Positions 1 through 8,423 of a stretch of 50,675 bases of DNA are shown piece by piece (within the stretch, counting starts at the first letter, position 1; every line of letters begins with the position of its first letter). The stretch is taken from the NCBI GenBank assembly GCA_903928965.1, contig CAIYSZ010000019.1, forward strand, positions 1-50,675. Reading direction: 5' to 3'. Under the pieces are notes generated by a model. The model was not told the origin of the DNA, did no database searches, and saw only the letters and a program-made list of their open reading frames with translations. Origin of the DNA: an uncultured Pseudomonadota bacterium (GTDB taxonomy: Bacteria; Pseudomonadota; Gammaproteobacteria; Methylococcales; Methylomonadaceae). The position numbers were made by a program, and so were the translations under genes.

Positions 1-51
1 CCCGGGCTCAAACTTTAGCCAAGCGTCTACCCAAACCAGCGGCGGCGCGGG

Positions 52-57
52 TATAAT
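52..57 (+). promoter_or_regulatory. possible -10 box
   Basis: A perfect TATAAT hexamer lies 45 bases before the start codon at 103. No good -35 hexamer is visible 16-18 bases upstream, so this is a weak promoter call. Confidence 0.3.
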
Positions 58-102
58 ATTAGAACTTTACTCACAGCTTCGGCGCAAACCACAATCGGAC
101 AC

Positions 103-891
103 ATGCAAAGGGACTTAACCGTTTTCGTCAACACCTCCGACCACTTCGCCGATTGCTGGCTCCCATTTTTCACCCTGTTCCGCGAATACTGGCCGGACTG
201 CCCCTACCCTATCGCACTGAATACAGAAACCAAGGATTTTAGTTTTCCCGGCCTGGAAATTAACTGCCTCAAGGTCGCCGCCGGCGAAACCCGCCGCCTG
301 ACCTGGAGCGAATGCCTAGCCCGCGCGCTGGATAAGATCGACTCGCCTTACCTGTTATATTTGCAGGAAGATTTTTTTCTGGAAGCCCCGGTCAATCAAC
401 CGCAACTGGCCGCTTTCGTTGAAGAACTGCGCGCCGGACGCGCCGACGTGATCCGCCTGCTGGAATGCGGCGGCTCCGGCCCCTGGAGTCCCACCGGCAA
501 CCCCTTGCTGTGGGCGGTGGACCAAAACGCCAAATACCGTATCGCCTTACAAGCCGCCCTGTGGCGCAAATCAGTGTTGCGCGGACACATCCGCCTGCAC
601 GAAAGCCCGTGGCAGCTGGAAATTTTCGGTTCCCGCCGCGCCAGCCGCAAACCGGAAACCGTGCTGTGCGTCAACCGCGACCTATTCTCCAAACCCGGCG
701 CGGAAATTTTTCCGTATCAAGCGACCGGCGTGGTATCCGGACAATGGGAGCGTGATATCGTAGTGCCGCTATTCGCCAAGCACGGCATCGACATAGACTA
801 CTCAAAACGCGGCTTTTATGACCGCAACGCGCCGCAAACCCGTAAAGCCCCATTGTGGCGCAAGGTAGTCGACCGCCTGCGCTCGCTTTAA
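103..891 (+). CDS. glycosyltransferase-like protein, function unknown
   Basis: A 262-residue soluble protein with no signal peptide or membrane segment. The N-terminal half resembles a nucleotide-sugar glycosyltransferase fold: a short beta-strand start (DLTVFVNTSDHF), then SPYLLYLQEDFFLE near residues 81-94, where an acidic cluster follows hydrophobic strands as in the metal-binding position of GT-A enzymes. The C-terminus is basic. The start has no strong ribosome binding site; a TATAAT-like box lies about 45 bases upstream. efpL follows 38 bases later on the same strand. The glycosyltransferase idea rests on local pattern only; acceptor and sugar cannot be named. Confidence 0.7.
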   Translation: MQRDLTVFVNTSDHFADCWLPFFTLFREYWPDCPYPIALNTETKDFSFPGLEINCLKVAAGETRRLTWSECLARALDKIDSPYLLYLQEDFFLEAPVNQPQLAAFVEELRAGRADVIRLLECGGSGPWSPTGNPLLWAVDQNAKYRIALQAALWRKSVLRGHIRLHESPWQLEIFGSRRASRKPETVLCVNRDLFSKPGAEIFPYQATGVVSGQWERDIVVPLFAKHGIDIDYSKRGFYDRNAPQTRKAPLWRKVVDRLRSL

Positions 892-929
892 CGACCTAAT
901 CCGCAAACCCCCGGCCAAGAGGAAGGAAC

Positions 930-1496
930 GTGCCCAAAGCCAACGAATTAAAACTAGGAACCGCCATAGAAATCAACGGCGAACCCTATGTGGTAAAAAA
1001 AATAGACGTGCGCAACCCCACATCACGCGGAGCGACCACACTGTATAAGGTTCGCTACGCGAACATGAAAACCAGGCAAAAACTCGACGAAACCTATAAA
1101 AGCGACGACATGCTAAAAGCCGCCGACTGCTCGCGCATCGCAGTGCAATACTCATACCGCGACGGCGATGTTTTTTATTTCATGAACACCGAAAGCTACG
1201 AACAATTCAGCCTTACCGCCGACGACCTGGAAGGTCAAGTCGAATTCTTGACCGACGGCCTGGAAGGCATCATCATGTTGTTGATGGACGAAGCCGCGCT
1301 CGGCATTCAATTGCCGACCACTGTTATCATGCAAGTGGCGGAAACGCCGCCAGCCATGAAAAGCGCCAGCGCCACCAGCCGCACCAAGCCTGCCACCCTA
1401 AGCACCGGCTTAGAGGTACAAGTGCCGGAATACATTGAAACCGGAGAACTAATCAAAGTTAACACCGAAACCGGCAAATACACCTCCCGCGCTTAA
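930..1496 (+). CDS. efpL: elongation factor P-like protein EfpL (YeiP)
   Basis: A 188-residue EF-P paralogue of the YeiP/EfpL subfamily. EF-P family proteins bind the ribosome between the P and E sites and relieve stalling at difficult peptide bonds. The N-terminal KOW-like domain carries NPTSRGATTLYKVRY, with Arg33 at the loop tip where EF-P has a modifiable Lys and EfpL has an unmodified Arg. The C-terminus has the family signature (SATSRTKPATLSTGLEVQVPEYI). The start is GTG at 930, preceded by the purine-rich AGAGGAAGGAA. The subfamily is typical of Gammaproteobacteria. Length matches the family. Confidence 0.95.
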   Translation: MPKANELKLGTAIEINGEPYVVKKIDVRNPTSRGATTLYKVRYANMKTRQKLDETYKSDDMLKAADCSRIAVQYSYRDGDVFYFMNTESYEQFSLTADDLEGQVEFLTDGLEGIIMLLMDEAALGIQLPTTVIMQVAETPPAMKSASATSRTKPATLSTGLEVQVPEYIETGELIKVNTETGKYTSRA

Positions 1497-1516
1497 GCTA
1501 GGCGAGGCAGGATCAA

Positions 1517-1553
1517 CCGGCGGCCGCTAGGGAATGACCCGCAACGCCGCCGG
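1517..1553. terminator. stem-loop between convergent genes
   Basis: CCGGCGGC at 1517-1524 pairs perfectly with GCCGCCGG at 1546-1553 around a 21-base loop, in the 65-base gap between convergent efpL and the peroxiredoxin gene. There is no T-tract, so a terminator role is inferred from position only. Confidence 0.35.
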
Positions 1554-1561
1554 CCCAAAAC

Positions 1562-2029
1562 TTATCCGCGCAGAAAATCCAACACCGCTTGCGCGTGGCC
1601 TTCGTGATTCACGCCGTACCAAACCTCAGCCAACTTGCCTTCTTTGTCCACCACAAACGTAGAGCGCACGATTTTCCATTTTTTCACGCCTTCCTTCTCC
1701 ACCTCCTGCCACACGCCATAGGCTTCGGTCAATTCACCGCTGGTATCCGCCAGCAATTGTACCGTCAAACCGTACTTTTCAATAAACGCGCGGTGACTGT
1801 CGCAATCGTCCTTGCTGACGCCCAACACCACCGCATCAACAGCGGCGAACTCATCGGCCAAGGCGGTGAAATCGCGCGCCTCTATCGTACAGCCCGGCGT
1901 ATCGTCCTTCGGATAAAAATACAATACCACGGTTTTTTGCCCCAGGAAATCAGACAAAGAAACGGTTTGATCGTGTTGATTCAACACACTGAATGCTGGG
2001 GCGGCGTCGCCCTTGGCTAAAATAGACAT
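1562..2029 (-). CDS. bcp: thioredoxin-dependent peroxiredoxin, Bcp/PrxQ type
   Basis: A 155-residue peroxiredoxin that reduces H2O2 and organic hydroperoxides, cytosolic. The start is ATG at 2029 (MSILAKGD), behind AGGAG seven bases upstream; a longer frame to 2152 adds a hydrophobic stretch without a ribosome binding site and is not credible. The peroxidatic site is YPKDDTPGC, Cys47. The usual second Cys five residues later is Arg52. Another Cys at position 76 (SKDDCDSH) sits in the helix where some PrxQ proteins carry the resolving Cys, so a Cys47-Cys76 disulphide is likely. It converges on efpL. Confidence 0.95.
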   Translation of the reverse strand: MSILAKGDAAPAFSVLNQHDQTVSLSDFLGQKTVVLYFYPKDDTPGCTIEARDFTALADEFAAVDAVVLGVSKDDCDSHRAFIEKYGLTVQLLADTSGELTEAYGVWQEVEKEGVKKWKIVRSTFVVDKEGKLAEVWYGVNHEGHAQAVLDFLRG

Positions 2030-2141
2030 CAACGTTCTCCTGTTAGTAATGATTATGATAAAAAAACATATTGCCAGCCCAAAGGCCGGAACAAACCTCC
2101 TTTGCCAACCAACCACCCGTTTTACTAAGCCAACCACCCGA

Positions 2142-2256
2142 GGCCTTGGCAACCGGAAACGGTTAGCGGGAGTGTGGGAGGCTTAGGATGCCGACCCCAA
2201 GCCCCCATGGACGGGTTCACGGCGTCTCCCGATAACCGTTTCCGGTCGCCAAGGCC
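2142..2256. repeat. 115-bp MITE-like element with 31-bp terminal inverted repeats
   Basis: The left end at 2142-2172 (beginning GGCCTTGGCAACCGGAAACG) is the reverse complement of 2226-2256 with two mismatches over 31 bp. The centre contains the block CCCCCATGGACGGGTTCACG. No coding capacity. Related copies lie at 2280-2373, 7163-7225, 20815-20876, 36861-36986 and 46668-46765. Confidence 0.85.
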
Positions 2257-2279
2257 GGCTTCGCGCCAATCGCCTTTCG

Positions 2280-2373
2280 GTTGCCGAAAACGGTTAGCGG
2301 GAATCTGGAAGGCTTAGGATGCCGACCCCAAGCCCCCATGGAGGGGTTCACTGGGTTGCCGAAAACGGTTAGC
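2280..2373. repeat. second, rearranged copy of the 115-bp element
   Basis: It repeats the interior of the 2142-2256 element, including GGCTTAGGATGCCGACCCC and CCCCCATGG. Its two flanks both read TTGCCGAAAACGGTTAGC in direct rather than inverted orientation, so it looks like a damaged or recombined copy. It ends just before the rpiA stop codon. Confidence 0.75.
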
Positions 2374-2391
2374 AAACGCGAAAGCCGCGCC

Positions 2392-3075
2392 TCAATCCTC
2401 GGCCGTCTGCACTTCCACCCGGCCGTCCCCGCCGGTAAACACCGTGGTCGCCAGCTTACTGAATATACCGTGCTCAACAATCCCGGATATCGAATTCAAT
2501 TGCTCGTTCAACTCGTGAATATCCGGAATATACGGAAAATCCACATCCAATACCAAACTGCCATGGCTAGTCACCGCCAAGCCGTCGCCATTGCCGCTAG
2601 GCCGCAACCGGCTTTGACCGCCAACCTGACTAATCAAGCGCTGCACCATTTGCCAAGCGAACGGAATCACCTCCAGAGGAATCGGATAATTCTGGCCGAT
2701 CCGCTCCACCCGCTTACTGTAATCAATCAACACCCAAAACTCGCGGCTGGCGCGGGCCAGCAACTTCTCGCGCACCAAATCCGCGCCGCGCCCCTTCAGC
2801 AAAGTCATATCCGGACTCACCTCATCCGCGCCGTCCACGTAAACATCCAAACCGTCGATATGCTCAATCGCCAACAGCGGCAACCCCACCTGCTTAGCCT
2901 TAATCGCGCTGACCACGGAACTAGCCACGGTTTGCACCGGCAAGCTTTCCTCATGATACCGCTTGGCCAACGCCTCTATAAAATGATTAGCCGTGGAGCC
3001 GGTGCCTAAACCGACTATCATTCCCGGTTTTACTTGCTCAGCCGCAAAATGGCCTACCCGCTGTTTATCGTTCAT
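2392..3075 (-). CDS. rpiA: ribose-5-phosphate isomerase A
   Basis: A 227-residue enzyme interconverting ribose 5-phosphate and ribulose 5-phosphate in the pentose phosphate (and RuMP) pathways. The phosphate loop GLGTGSTA lies at residues 22-29. The catalytic residues match E. coli numbering exactly: Asp81 and Asp84 in DGADE, Lys94 in KGRG and Glu103 in VREK. The start has GAGGGAG upstream. It is the last gene of a minus-strand run, 59 bases after lpxD. The 3' end abuts the repeat cluster at 2142-2373. Confidence 0.97.
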   Translation of the reverse strand: MNDKQRVGHFAAEQVKPGMIVGLGTGSTANHFIEALAKRYHEESLPVQTVASSVVSAIKAKQVGLPLLAIEHIDGLDVYVDGADEVSPDMTLLKGRGADLVREKLLARASREFWVLIDYSKRVERIGQNYPIPLEVIPFAWQMVQRLISQVGGQSRLRPSGNGDGLAVTSHGSLVLDVDFPYIPDIHELNEQLNSISGIVEHGIFSKLATTVFTGGDGRVEVQTAED

Positions 3076-3134
3076 AAAAGCTCCCTCAACATAAATTCAT
3101 CATAAACGCGCTTGAAAAGAGGCGGCGACCAACG

Positions 3135-4169
3135 TCATTCGCCTTCCAAACGCCGCAGCCGGTTTTCCAGCTCTTTAAACCGTTGCAGCAAATCCGGCAG
3201 CTTGGCCAACGCGGCCAACTCCCGCCACGCAATTTTCCTGTCCTTGGCCGGACTGCCGAACACCTGCGCGCCGGCCGGCACGTCGGCGGAAATGCCGCTA
3301 CGCGCCATCACCGTGGCGCGCGCGCCAATATTCACATGGTCCGCCAACCCGGAACTGCCGGCCAAAATCGCCCCGTCGCCAATATTGCAAGAGCCGGAAA
3401 TGCCGGACTGACCGCAAATAATCACGTTACGGCCCACCACATTGTTATGCCCCAACTGCACCAGATTATCGATCTTGCTGCCGGCCCCGATACGAGTCGC
3501 CCCCAGCGCGCCGCGGTCAATACACGTATTAGCGCCTATCTCCACCCGGTCCGCGATTTCCACATGGCCGACGTGCGGCACCTTAACATGCTGGTTGTCG
3601 CGGAATTTATACCCAAAACCGTCCGCGCCGATCACCGCCCCGGCGTGAATCAACACCTCATTGCCCAACACGCAAGCGTCGTAAATCACCGCATTGGCGT
3701 AAATCCGGCTGTGTTTGCCTATCACCACGCCGCGGCCGATACGCGCCCCGGCGTCTATGGTCACGCCATCGCCGATGCGGCTGCCGGCGCCGATGCTGGC
3801 GAACGGGCCGATATGCACGTCCTCGCCCAGCTGCACGTCTGCTTCCAACGCCGCATGCGGCGATATCGAACGCGGATAATCCGGTTCCGGATGCAGCAAT
3901 TTAACCGCCTGTAAAAAAGCCATTTCAGGATCGGCGCACACCAACAAAGCCAAATCCGGCGGCGGCGCGGTCTCGCTTAACAGCTTATCAGATATAAAAC
4001 ACGCCGCGGCCTGGGTTTCAAGCAAATACTTTTTATATTTGGCGTCGCTCAAAACCGTCGCCTGATGCGCTTGCGCCGACATGATATCAGCCGCCGAAGT
4101 CACCTCGCGCTCCGCGCCGCCGCCTTGCACATCGGCGGCGCATTGCGCCGCCAAATCCTTAATCAACAT
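3135..4169 (-). CDS. lpxD: UDP-3-O-acylglucosamine N-acyltransferase LpxD
   Basis: A 344-residue lipid A biosynthesis enzyme that transfers a hydroxyacyl chain from ACP to the 2-amino group of UDP-3-O-acyl-glucosamine. The N-terminal substrate domain is followed, from about residue 105, by a left-handed beta-helix of hexapeptide repeats (IGDGVTIDAGARIGRG and similar). The catalytic His is His241 in LVQLGHNNVVG, and GADGFGY and CIDRGALG are family signatures. The C-terminal helix (LPDLLQRFKELENRLRRLE) is the ACP-contacting region. It begins three bases after the upstream gene ends, so translation is probably coupled. It lacks the common bamA-skp-lpxD-fabZ-lpxA neighbourhood and may be a second copy. 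Confidence 0.95.
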   Translation of the reverse strand: MLIKDLAAQCAADVQGGGAEREVTSAADIMSAQAHQATVLSDAKYKKYLLETQAAACFISDKLLSETAPPPDLALLVCADPEMAFLQAVKLLHPEPDYPRSISPHAALEADVQLGEDVHIGPFASIGAGSRIGDGVTIDAGARIGRGVVIGKHSRIYANAVIYDACVLGNEVLIHAGAVIGADGFGYKFRDNQHVKVPHVGHVEIADRVEIGANTCIDRGALGATRIGAGSKIDNLVQLGHNNVVGRNVIICGQSGISGSCNIGDGAILAGSSGLADHVNIGARATVMARSGISADVPAGAQVFGSPAKDRKIAWRELAALAKLPDLLQRFKELENRLRRLEGE

Positions 4170-4172
4170 ACA

Positions 4173-6404
4173 CTATCCTTCTTTTTGCTTCCAAATGCCG
4201 AAAATATTCGAAAAATCATCGGTCCAGGGTTTAAACCCGAACACCAACGGCAGTTTTTGCCAATGACCGAGACGGCTCCGCTCCAAGCGGCTTATGCGCT
4301 CCGGCTCCCGGCTCATCGCCACCCAATCGGTGGCCACTACCAATGGGACAGCGGAATCCGGTTTAAATTCCTGCAACAAGCCGGCCAAATGCAAATGATT
4401 CGCATGATCGGCCAGCACTTGCTTCAACTCCAAATGCCGATTGGTGATGTGAAACGCCAACAAGCCGTTCGGCTTCAATTTACTAAAATACAGCTCCAAA
4501 GCCTCGCGGGTCAGCAAATGCACCGGCACCGCGTCCGAGCTAAAGGCATCCAGCACCAGCAAATCAAAACTGGCGTCCGGCTCTTTTTGCAAGGACAAAC
4601 GCGCGTCGCCGACCAGCATTTCCGCCCGGTTGTCACAGCGGTTCAAATAATTAAACCAATGCGGATTTTTAGCTACCTCCACCACCAGCGGATCGATCTC
4701 ATAAAACCGCCATTGCTGCCCCGGCTTGGCGTAACAAGCCAACGCGCCCGCGCCCAAACCGACCGCGCCGACCCGCCATTGCGCATCCTCGGCGTCGTAC
4801 TCGGCGAATAGCTGCCCTATGGGGCCCGGCCGGCTGTAATACGTCAACGGCGTGGTGATTTGCGATGCAATTAAACGCTCCGCCCCATGCTTGGTAGTGC
4901 CATGGTATAACTCGCGCACTGTTTCAGGCTTGCCGTTTTCATCCGGAATCACAGTGTCCCGCACCGACAAAACCCCGAAAAAAGTCCGCTTCTGATACAA
5001 AGTGCTAGACGCCAAACTGTGCAAACCAAAAGTAAACAGCAACAATACCGCCGTCACCCCGGCCAAGCCAGCGGGCGAGATGCGAAACGAATAGCTCAAG
5101 CCGGCCAACAAAATCAAACCGCCGCCGATAACATCCAGATACTCCAGCAAATCATCGCTAGCCGCGTACAGAATAAGACCGGCGGCCAGCAACAAACCCG
5201 GAAACAACAAGCGCCAACCCCAGCCGGGGCTGAAAAATCCGGGCCGCAACGCCAAGCTGGCCACGATCATAATCGGATATTCATACACCGCGTTAAACAA
5301 AAACGGAGCCGCGAAAGTATTGAACAAACCGCCCAGCATGCCGCCGGCCGACATCAGCAAATAATAGCGCGTCAACTGGCTGGCCGGCGGACGCAAGCGC
5401 GCCAATTCGCCGTGGCACACCAGACAGGCCAGAAAAAACGCCGCGCCGTGCAAGATTAAATCCAGCCAATACGGCAACAAAGCCGGATTAATGAAGGAGT
5501 AGGCCAAAAAGACAATCAGCAACGCCGGTTGCGCCGTCAACGCCGGCTGGTAACACCAGCGTTCCAAGCGGGAAAACACCACGATAAACGACAACAAATA
5601 CAACACCAACGGCCCCAGCCACAGCAAGGGCACCGCGGCGATATCGGTGCTGATATACTGAGTAAAACCCAGCAACAAGCTGGAAGGCACGAACGCCAAG
5701 GCCAGCCAATGCCATTGCCGCCTAGGCTCCGGCGCGTCCTCGGCAACCGCCTCAGGCTCCGCCGCCGCCGCGCCGCCGCGCCACAACCAAGCGCCGCAAG
5801 CCAGAATCAAGCCGCACAACAGCAAATAGCCCACGCTCCAATCCTGGCGCTGCGCTTGCAAACCCAAATTCGGTTCTATAAGAAAGGGGTAACTCAGCAA
5901 TGCCAACAAACTGCCGGCGTTGCTGGCGGCGTATAAAAAATAGGGGTCGCCGCTTTGCGCATGCCCGCAACGAGAAAACCATTTTTGCAACAGCGGCGCG
6001 GTGGTCGACACCACGAAAAACGGCAAGCCAATGGCCACCAATAAAGTGCGCAACAACCACCACACCGGCGCGGCGTCCGCCCCCGGCGCGGCGTCCGCCG
6101 GCAAGGCCACCGGCAAGGCGATCAAACTGCACGCCAACAATCCGGCGTGCAACAATATTTGCCGCCGCAGCGGCAATTTCAAACTAACGGCGTGAGCGTA
6201 GAGATAACCCAGAAACAACAAGGTTTGATAAAACACCATACAGGTGTTCCACACCGCCGGAGCGCCGCCCAGCAAGGGCAACAACAGCTTGCCGAATAAA
6301 GGTTGCAACACGAACATCAAACCGGCGCTGCAAAATAACGCGACGGTGAACAAAATCACGGGAAAATGCGGGTTTTTATGCGCCGAGAAACTAGGATTAT
6401 TCAT
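4173..6404 (-). CDS. fused multi-span membrane protein / spermidine synthase-like domain
   Basis: 743 residues. The first ~470 contain about a dozen hydrophobic segments in hairpins (for example VILFTVALFCSAGLMFVL and LLVAIGLPFFVVSTTAPLL). The C-terminal ~240 form a spermine/spermidine synthase-like methyltransferase fold, with the nucleotide-binding glycine loop GAVGLGAGALACY, then FYEIDPLVVEVA, and DLLVLDAFSSDAVPVHLLT. This fusion family is widespread in bacteria, but its substrate is unproven; polyamine synthesis cannot be assumed. It sits between mobA and lpxD in a minus-strand run. Confidence 0.85.
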   Translation of the reverse strand: MNNPSFSAHKNPHFPVILFTVALFCSAGLMFVLQPLFGKLLLPLLGGAPAVWNTCMVFYQTLLFLGYLYAHAVSLKLPLRRQILLHAGLLACSLIALPVALPADAAPGADAAPVWWLLRTLLVAIGLPFFVVSTTAPLLQKWFSRCGHAQSGDPYFLYAASNAGSLLALLSYPFLIEPNLGLQAQRQDWSVGYLLLCGLILACGAWLWRGGAAAAEPEAVAEDAPEPRRQWHWLALAFVPSSLLLGFTQYISTDIAAVPLLWLGPLVLYLLSFIVVFSRLERWCYQPALTAQPALLIVFLAYSFINPALLPYWLDLILHGAAFFLACLVCHGELARLRPPASQLTRYYLLMSAGGMLGGLFNTFAAPFLFNAVYEYPIMIVASLALRPGFFSPGWGWRLLFPGLLLAAGLILYAASDDLLEYLDVIGGGLILLAGLSYSFRISPAGLAGVTAVLLLFTFGLHSLASSTLYQKRTFFGVLSVRDTVIPDENGKPETVRELYHGTTKHGAERLIASQITTPLTYYSRPGPIGQLFAEYDAEDAQWRVGAVGLGAGALACYAKPGQQWRFYEIDPLVVEVAKNPHWFNYLNRCDNRAEMLVGDARLSLQKEPDASFDLLVLDAFSSDAVPVHLLTREALELYFSKLKPNGLLAFHITNRHLELKQVLADHANHLHLAGLLQEFKPDSAVPLVVATDWVAMSREPERISRLERSRLGHWQKLPLVFGFKPWTDDFSNIFGIWKQKEG

Positions 6405-6482
6405 TAATTATTATCATTATTTGCGTAAAACCTGGACGCAATGATAAAACATTTACCGCGGTTTGTGGCGAATTCATGCACC

Positions 6483-7079
6483 TTACGGACGCCGCGACGC
6501 CTGCAACGCCGCCAACTCCTCCGGCGTATTCACATTGCAAAACACCGCCGCCTCATCGCTAAAATCCACCGTCGTCCAATGCTGCCGCGCGAGCCAAATT
6601 TGCAGCTTGCGCTCGCCGGAAGCCAAAAAATCACTCAAATCCGCCGCCAAATTCACCCGCGCCGCCATGAACACCGGATGCAGCCGCCCCGCCGCCGCCG
6701 CCACGCACACCTGAAATTCAGGCGTCAAACCGGCCAACAAGCGCCGCAAATGCCGAGTCTCCACCAACGGCGAATCGCACGGCGCGGCCAACAACACCGG
6801 ATGCCGCGCCGCCCGCATCGCCGCCAACACCCCGGCCAAGGGTCCCGCGAAATCCCCGCTCAAATCGCCAATCACCGGCCAACCCAAAGCGGCGTATTCC
6901 GCCTGGCTGCGATTAGCGCTGATGAACAACTCGTCCGCCAACGGCGCCAGCGCCGCCAAGGCGTAACCGGCCAACGGGCGGCCATGCAACAACAGCAAGC
7001 CCTTATCCCGGCAATCCATGCGCCGCCCTTGACCGCCGGCCAACACCACCCCGCTGACTTTGTTTTGCGCTAGCGTCAT
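6483..7079 (-). CDS. mobA: molybdenum cofactor guanylyltransferase MobA
   Basis: 198 residues. The enzyme adds GMP from GTP to molybdopterin to give the guanine dinucleotide cofactor. The nucleotidyltransferase signature LAGGQGRRM lies at residues 13-21, followed by DKGLLLLHGRPLAGYAL. GDLSGDFAGPLAGVLAAM and APCDSPLV are the other conserved blocks. It is the first gene of the minus-strand run leading to the fused membrane protein, lpxD and rpiA, 78 bases upstream of the next start. No molybdoenzyme is in the window. Confidence 0.93.
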   Translation of the reverse strand: MTLAQNKVSGVVLAGGQGRRMDCRDKGLLLLHGRPLAGYALAALAPLADELFISANRSQAEYAALGWPVIGDLSGDFAGPLAGVLAAMRAARHPVLLAAPCDSPLVETRHLRRLLAGLTPEFQVCVAAAAGRLHPVFMAARVNLAADLSDFLASGERKLQIWLARQHWTTVDFSDEAAVFCNVNTPEELAALQASRRP

Positions 7080-7162
7080 GTTAAGCTTATGTTATGTTTA
7101 AAATAAACCCTATAATCAATTTCCTGCCAAAGCCGAGACAAAACCTGTCTTAAACCAAGCAC

Positions 7163-7225
7163 TTAAGGCCTAGGCAACCAGCCTATACGGACGTACTCAC
7201 GGCGCCTCCCGACAACCGCCTCGGG
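7163..7225. repeat. partial copy of the 115-bp inverted-repeat element
   Basis: GGCCTAGGCAACC at the left, CACGGCGCCTCCCGACAACC in the middle and GGGTTGCAGGC at the right match the arms of the 2142-2256 element in degenerate form. The flanking CGATTGTCCCGGCTTAAA also recurs near 46750. Confidence 0.6.
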
Positions 7226-7330
7226 TTGCAGGCAGGAAAAACCAACAGCCTTTCGCGTTGCGAGTGCGATTGTCCCGGCTTAAAGCTAGCCCAAAATCGA
7301 AAACTTAGCGAATGCGATATTAAATCAGAT

Positions 7331-7789
7331 ATGCGCTCTTCCTTAATCCTTATTCTAAGCCAAATCCTGCTCGCCGCCTGCGCCGAATTGCCGCCGAATA
7401 GCGAACTTAGCTACTACTACCAGGCCGAAACCGACAAACCCTACGCCGACGTCATCGCCGAACTGGAAGCCGCCATCGCCGAACACAATTTCCGCATCAC
7501 CGGCCACAGCCGGGTCGGCAAAGTGATCCGCGAACGCGGCGCTGACAACTACCCGGAATACGACACCATCCAATTTTGCAACCTGACTCTCGCCAAAACC
7601 GTGCTGGACATCACCCCGCACGCCATAGGCTACATGCCCTGCAACATCGTCACCTACCAATACGCCGGCAAAACCATCATCAAAATCCATATCCTGCCGG
7701 AAGATACCGGCAACGAACAACTCGACGCCTTCGCCCGGCAAATGAACCCGGAATTGAAGGCAATCGTGGATTTCGCCGCCAAGTTTTAA
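7331..7789 (+). CDS. DUF302-like lipoprotein
   Basis: A 152-residue predicted lipoprotein. The signal peptide MRSSLILILSQILLAAC ends in a lipobox with Cys17 as lipidation site; this fixes the start at 7331 rather than at an upstream in-frame start that only adds a charged, Cys-rich leader. The mature part resembles DUF302 proteins: YADVIAELEAAIAEHNFRITGHSRVGKVIRE, an N-terminal alternating helix-strand with conserved NFRI, then QFCNLTLAKTVLDITPHAIGYMPCNIVTYQ. The role of DUF302 is not settled. A second lipoprotein gene with its own promoter follows. Confidence 0.8.
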   Translation: MRSSLILILSQILLAACAELPPNSELSYYYQAETDKPYADVIAELEAAIAEHNFRITGHSRVGKVIRERGADNYPEYDTIQFCNLTLAKTVLDITPHAIGYMPCNIVTYQYAGKTIIKIHILPEDTGNEQLDAFARQMNPELKAIVDFAAKF

Positions 7790-7800
7790 ACCAATTCCGT

Positions 7801-7828
7801 TTGACGGCTACCCGTAACGCGGCATAAT
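7801..7828 (+). promoter_or_regulatory. sigma70-type promoter for the 7873 lipoprotein
   Basis: TTGACG at 7801-7806 and CATAAT at 7823-7828 are separated by 16 bases. Transcription would begin near 7835, just downstream of an in-frame ATG at 7834, which favours the ATG at 7873 as the true start. Confidence 0.6.
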
Positions 7829-7872
7829 ATTTTATGATTAACTCAACCCGCATCGAACTCTCAAACGCCAAC

Positions 7873-8301
7873 ATGAATCAGACTCGTTACACAAAACTGC
7901 TTACCTTAAGCTTCAGCCTGCTGCTAACCGCCTGCGCCGCCCAAAAAGAAGCCGCCGCGCCCGCCGCGCAAACCGAGGAAACCCCAGCCACCGAGGCCGC
8001 CGGCGCGGCCGCGCCAATCAACGACTACCCCACCCGCGACCGGGTGGAATACGTACTGGAATGCGCCGCCAAACACGGCGGCCTGGGCTACATCAGCCAA
8101 ATCAACTGCGGCTGCAAAATCGACAAAATCGCCGAACAACTCCCCTTCGTCGACTACGAAGCCGCCCGCACCTTCGGCCAAATGCAAAAAACCGTAGGCG
8201 AAGCCGGCGCCATGTTCCGCGGCCAAAAACAGGCCAAGGATTTGAAAACCCGGTATAAGGAAGCCGAAGATGCGGCTGAAAAGGCTTGTTTTGTCAAATA
8301 A
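7873..8301 (+). CDS. small lipoprotein of unknown function
   Basis: 142 residues. The N-terminus MNQTRYTKLLTLSFSLLLTAC is a lipoprotein signal with Cys21 as lipidation site. An Ala/Glu/Pro-rich linker (about residues 24-48) leads to a small domain with four Cys (LECAAKHGG, QINCGCKID, EKACFVK), suggesting two disulphides. A helix-rich tail contains QMQKTVGEAGAMFRGQKQAKDLK. I do not recognise the family. The start is chosen from the signal peptide and promoter position. It probably faces the periplasm. Confidence 0.75.
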   Translation: MNQTRYTKLLTLSFSLLLTACAAQKEAAAPAAQTEETPATEAAGAAAPINDYPTRDRVEYVLECAAKHGGLGYISQINCGCKIDKIAEQLPFVDYEAARTFGQMQKTVGEAGAMFRGQKQAKDLKTRYKEAEDAAEKACFVK

Positions 8302-8389
8302 ACCGTGCGATATTTAACATCAAACCCGGCAAAAGCCGGAACCACGACAAGCTCAAAAAAGACGCATCCTAATTTCATCCATCCTGCGC

Positions 8390-8416
8390 TACACGCGCCA
8401 ATCGCCCAACAGCGCC
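8390..8416. repeat. 27-bp exact repeat, copy 1
   Basis: The 27-bp segment beginning TACACGCGCCAATCGCCCAA recurs exactly at 9423-9449, flanking the carbonic anhydrase gene. Confidence 0.8.
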
Positions 8417-8423
8417 CAAGGGC

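Larger units (their letters stand above)
2030..2391. other. gene-free stretch with repeat elements
   Basis: No credible gene. The stretch holds the complete inverted-repeat element at 2142-2256 and a second partial copy at 2280-2373. CCAACCACCCG occurs twice just before the first element (about 2110-2140). Confidence 0.7.

Noticed and set aside
2281-3009. 242-codon plus frame across rpiA
   Set aside because: Antisense shadow of rpiA; the minus frame carries all catalytic residues.
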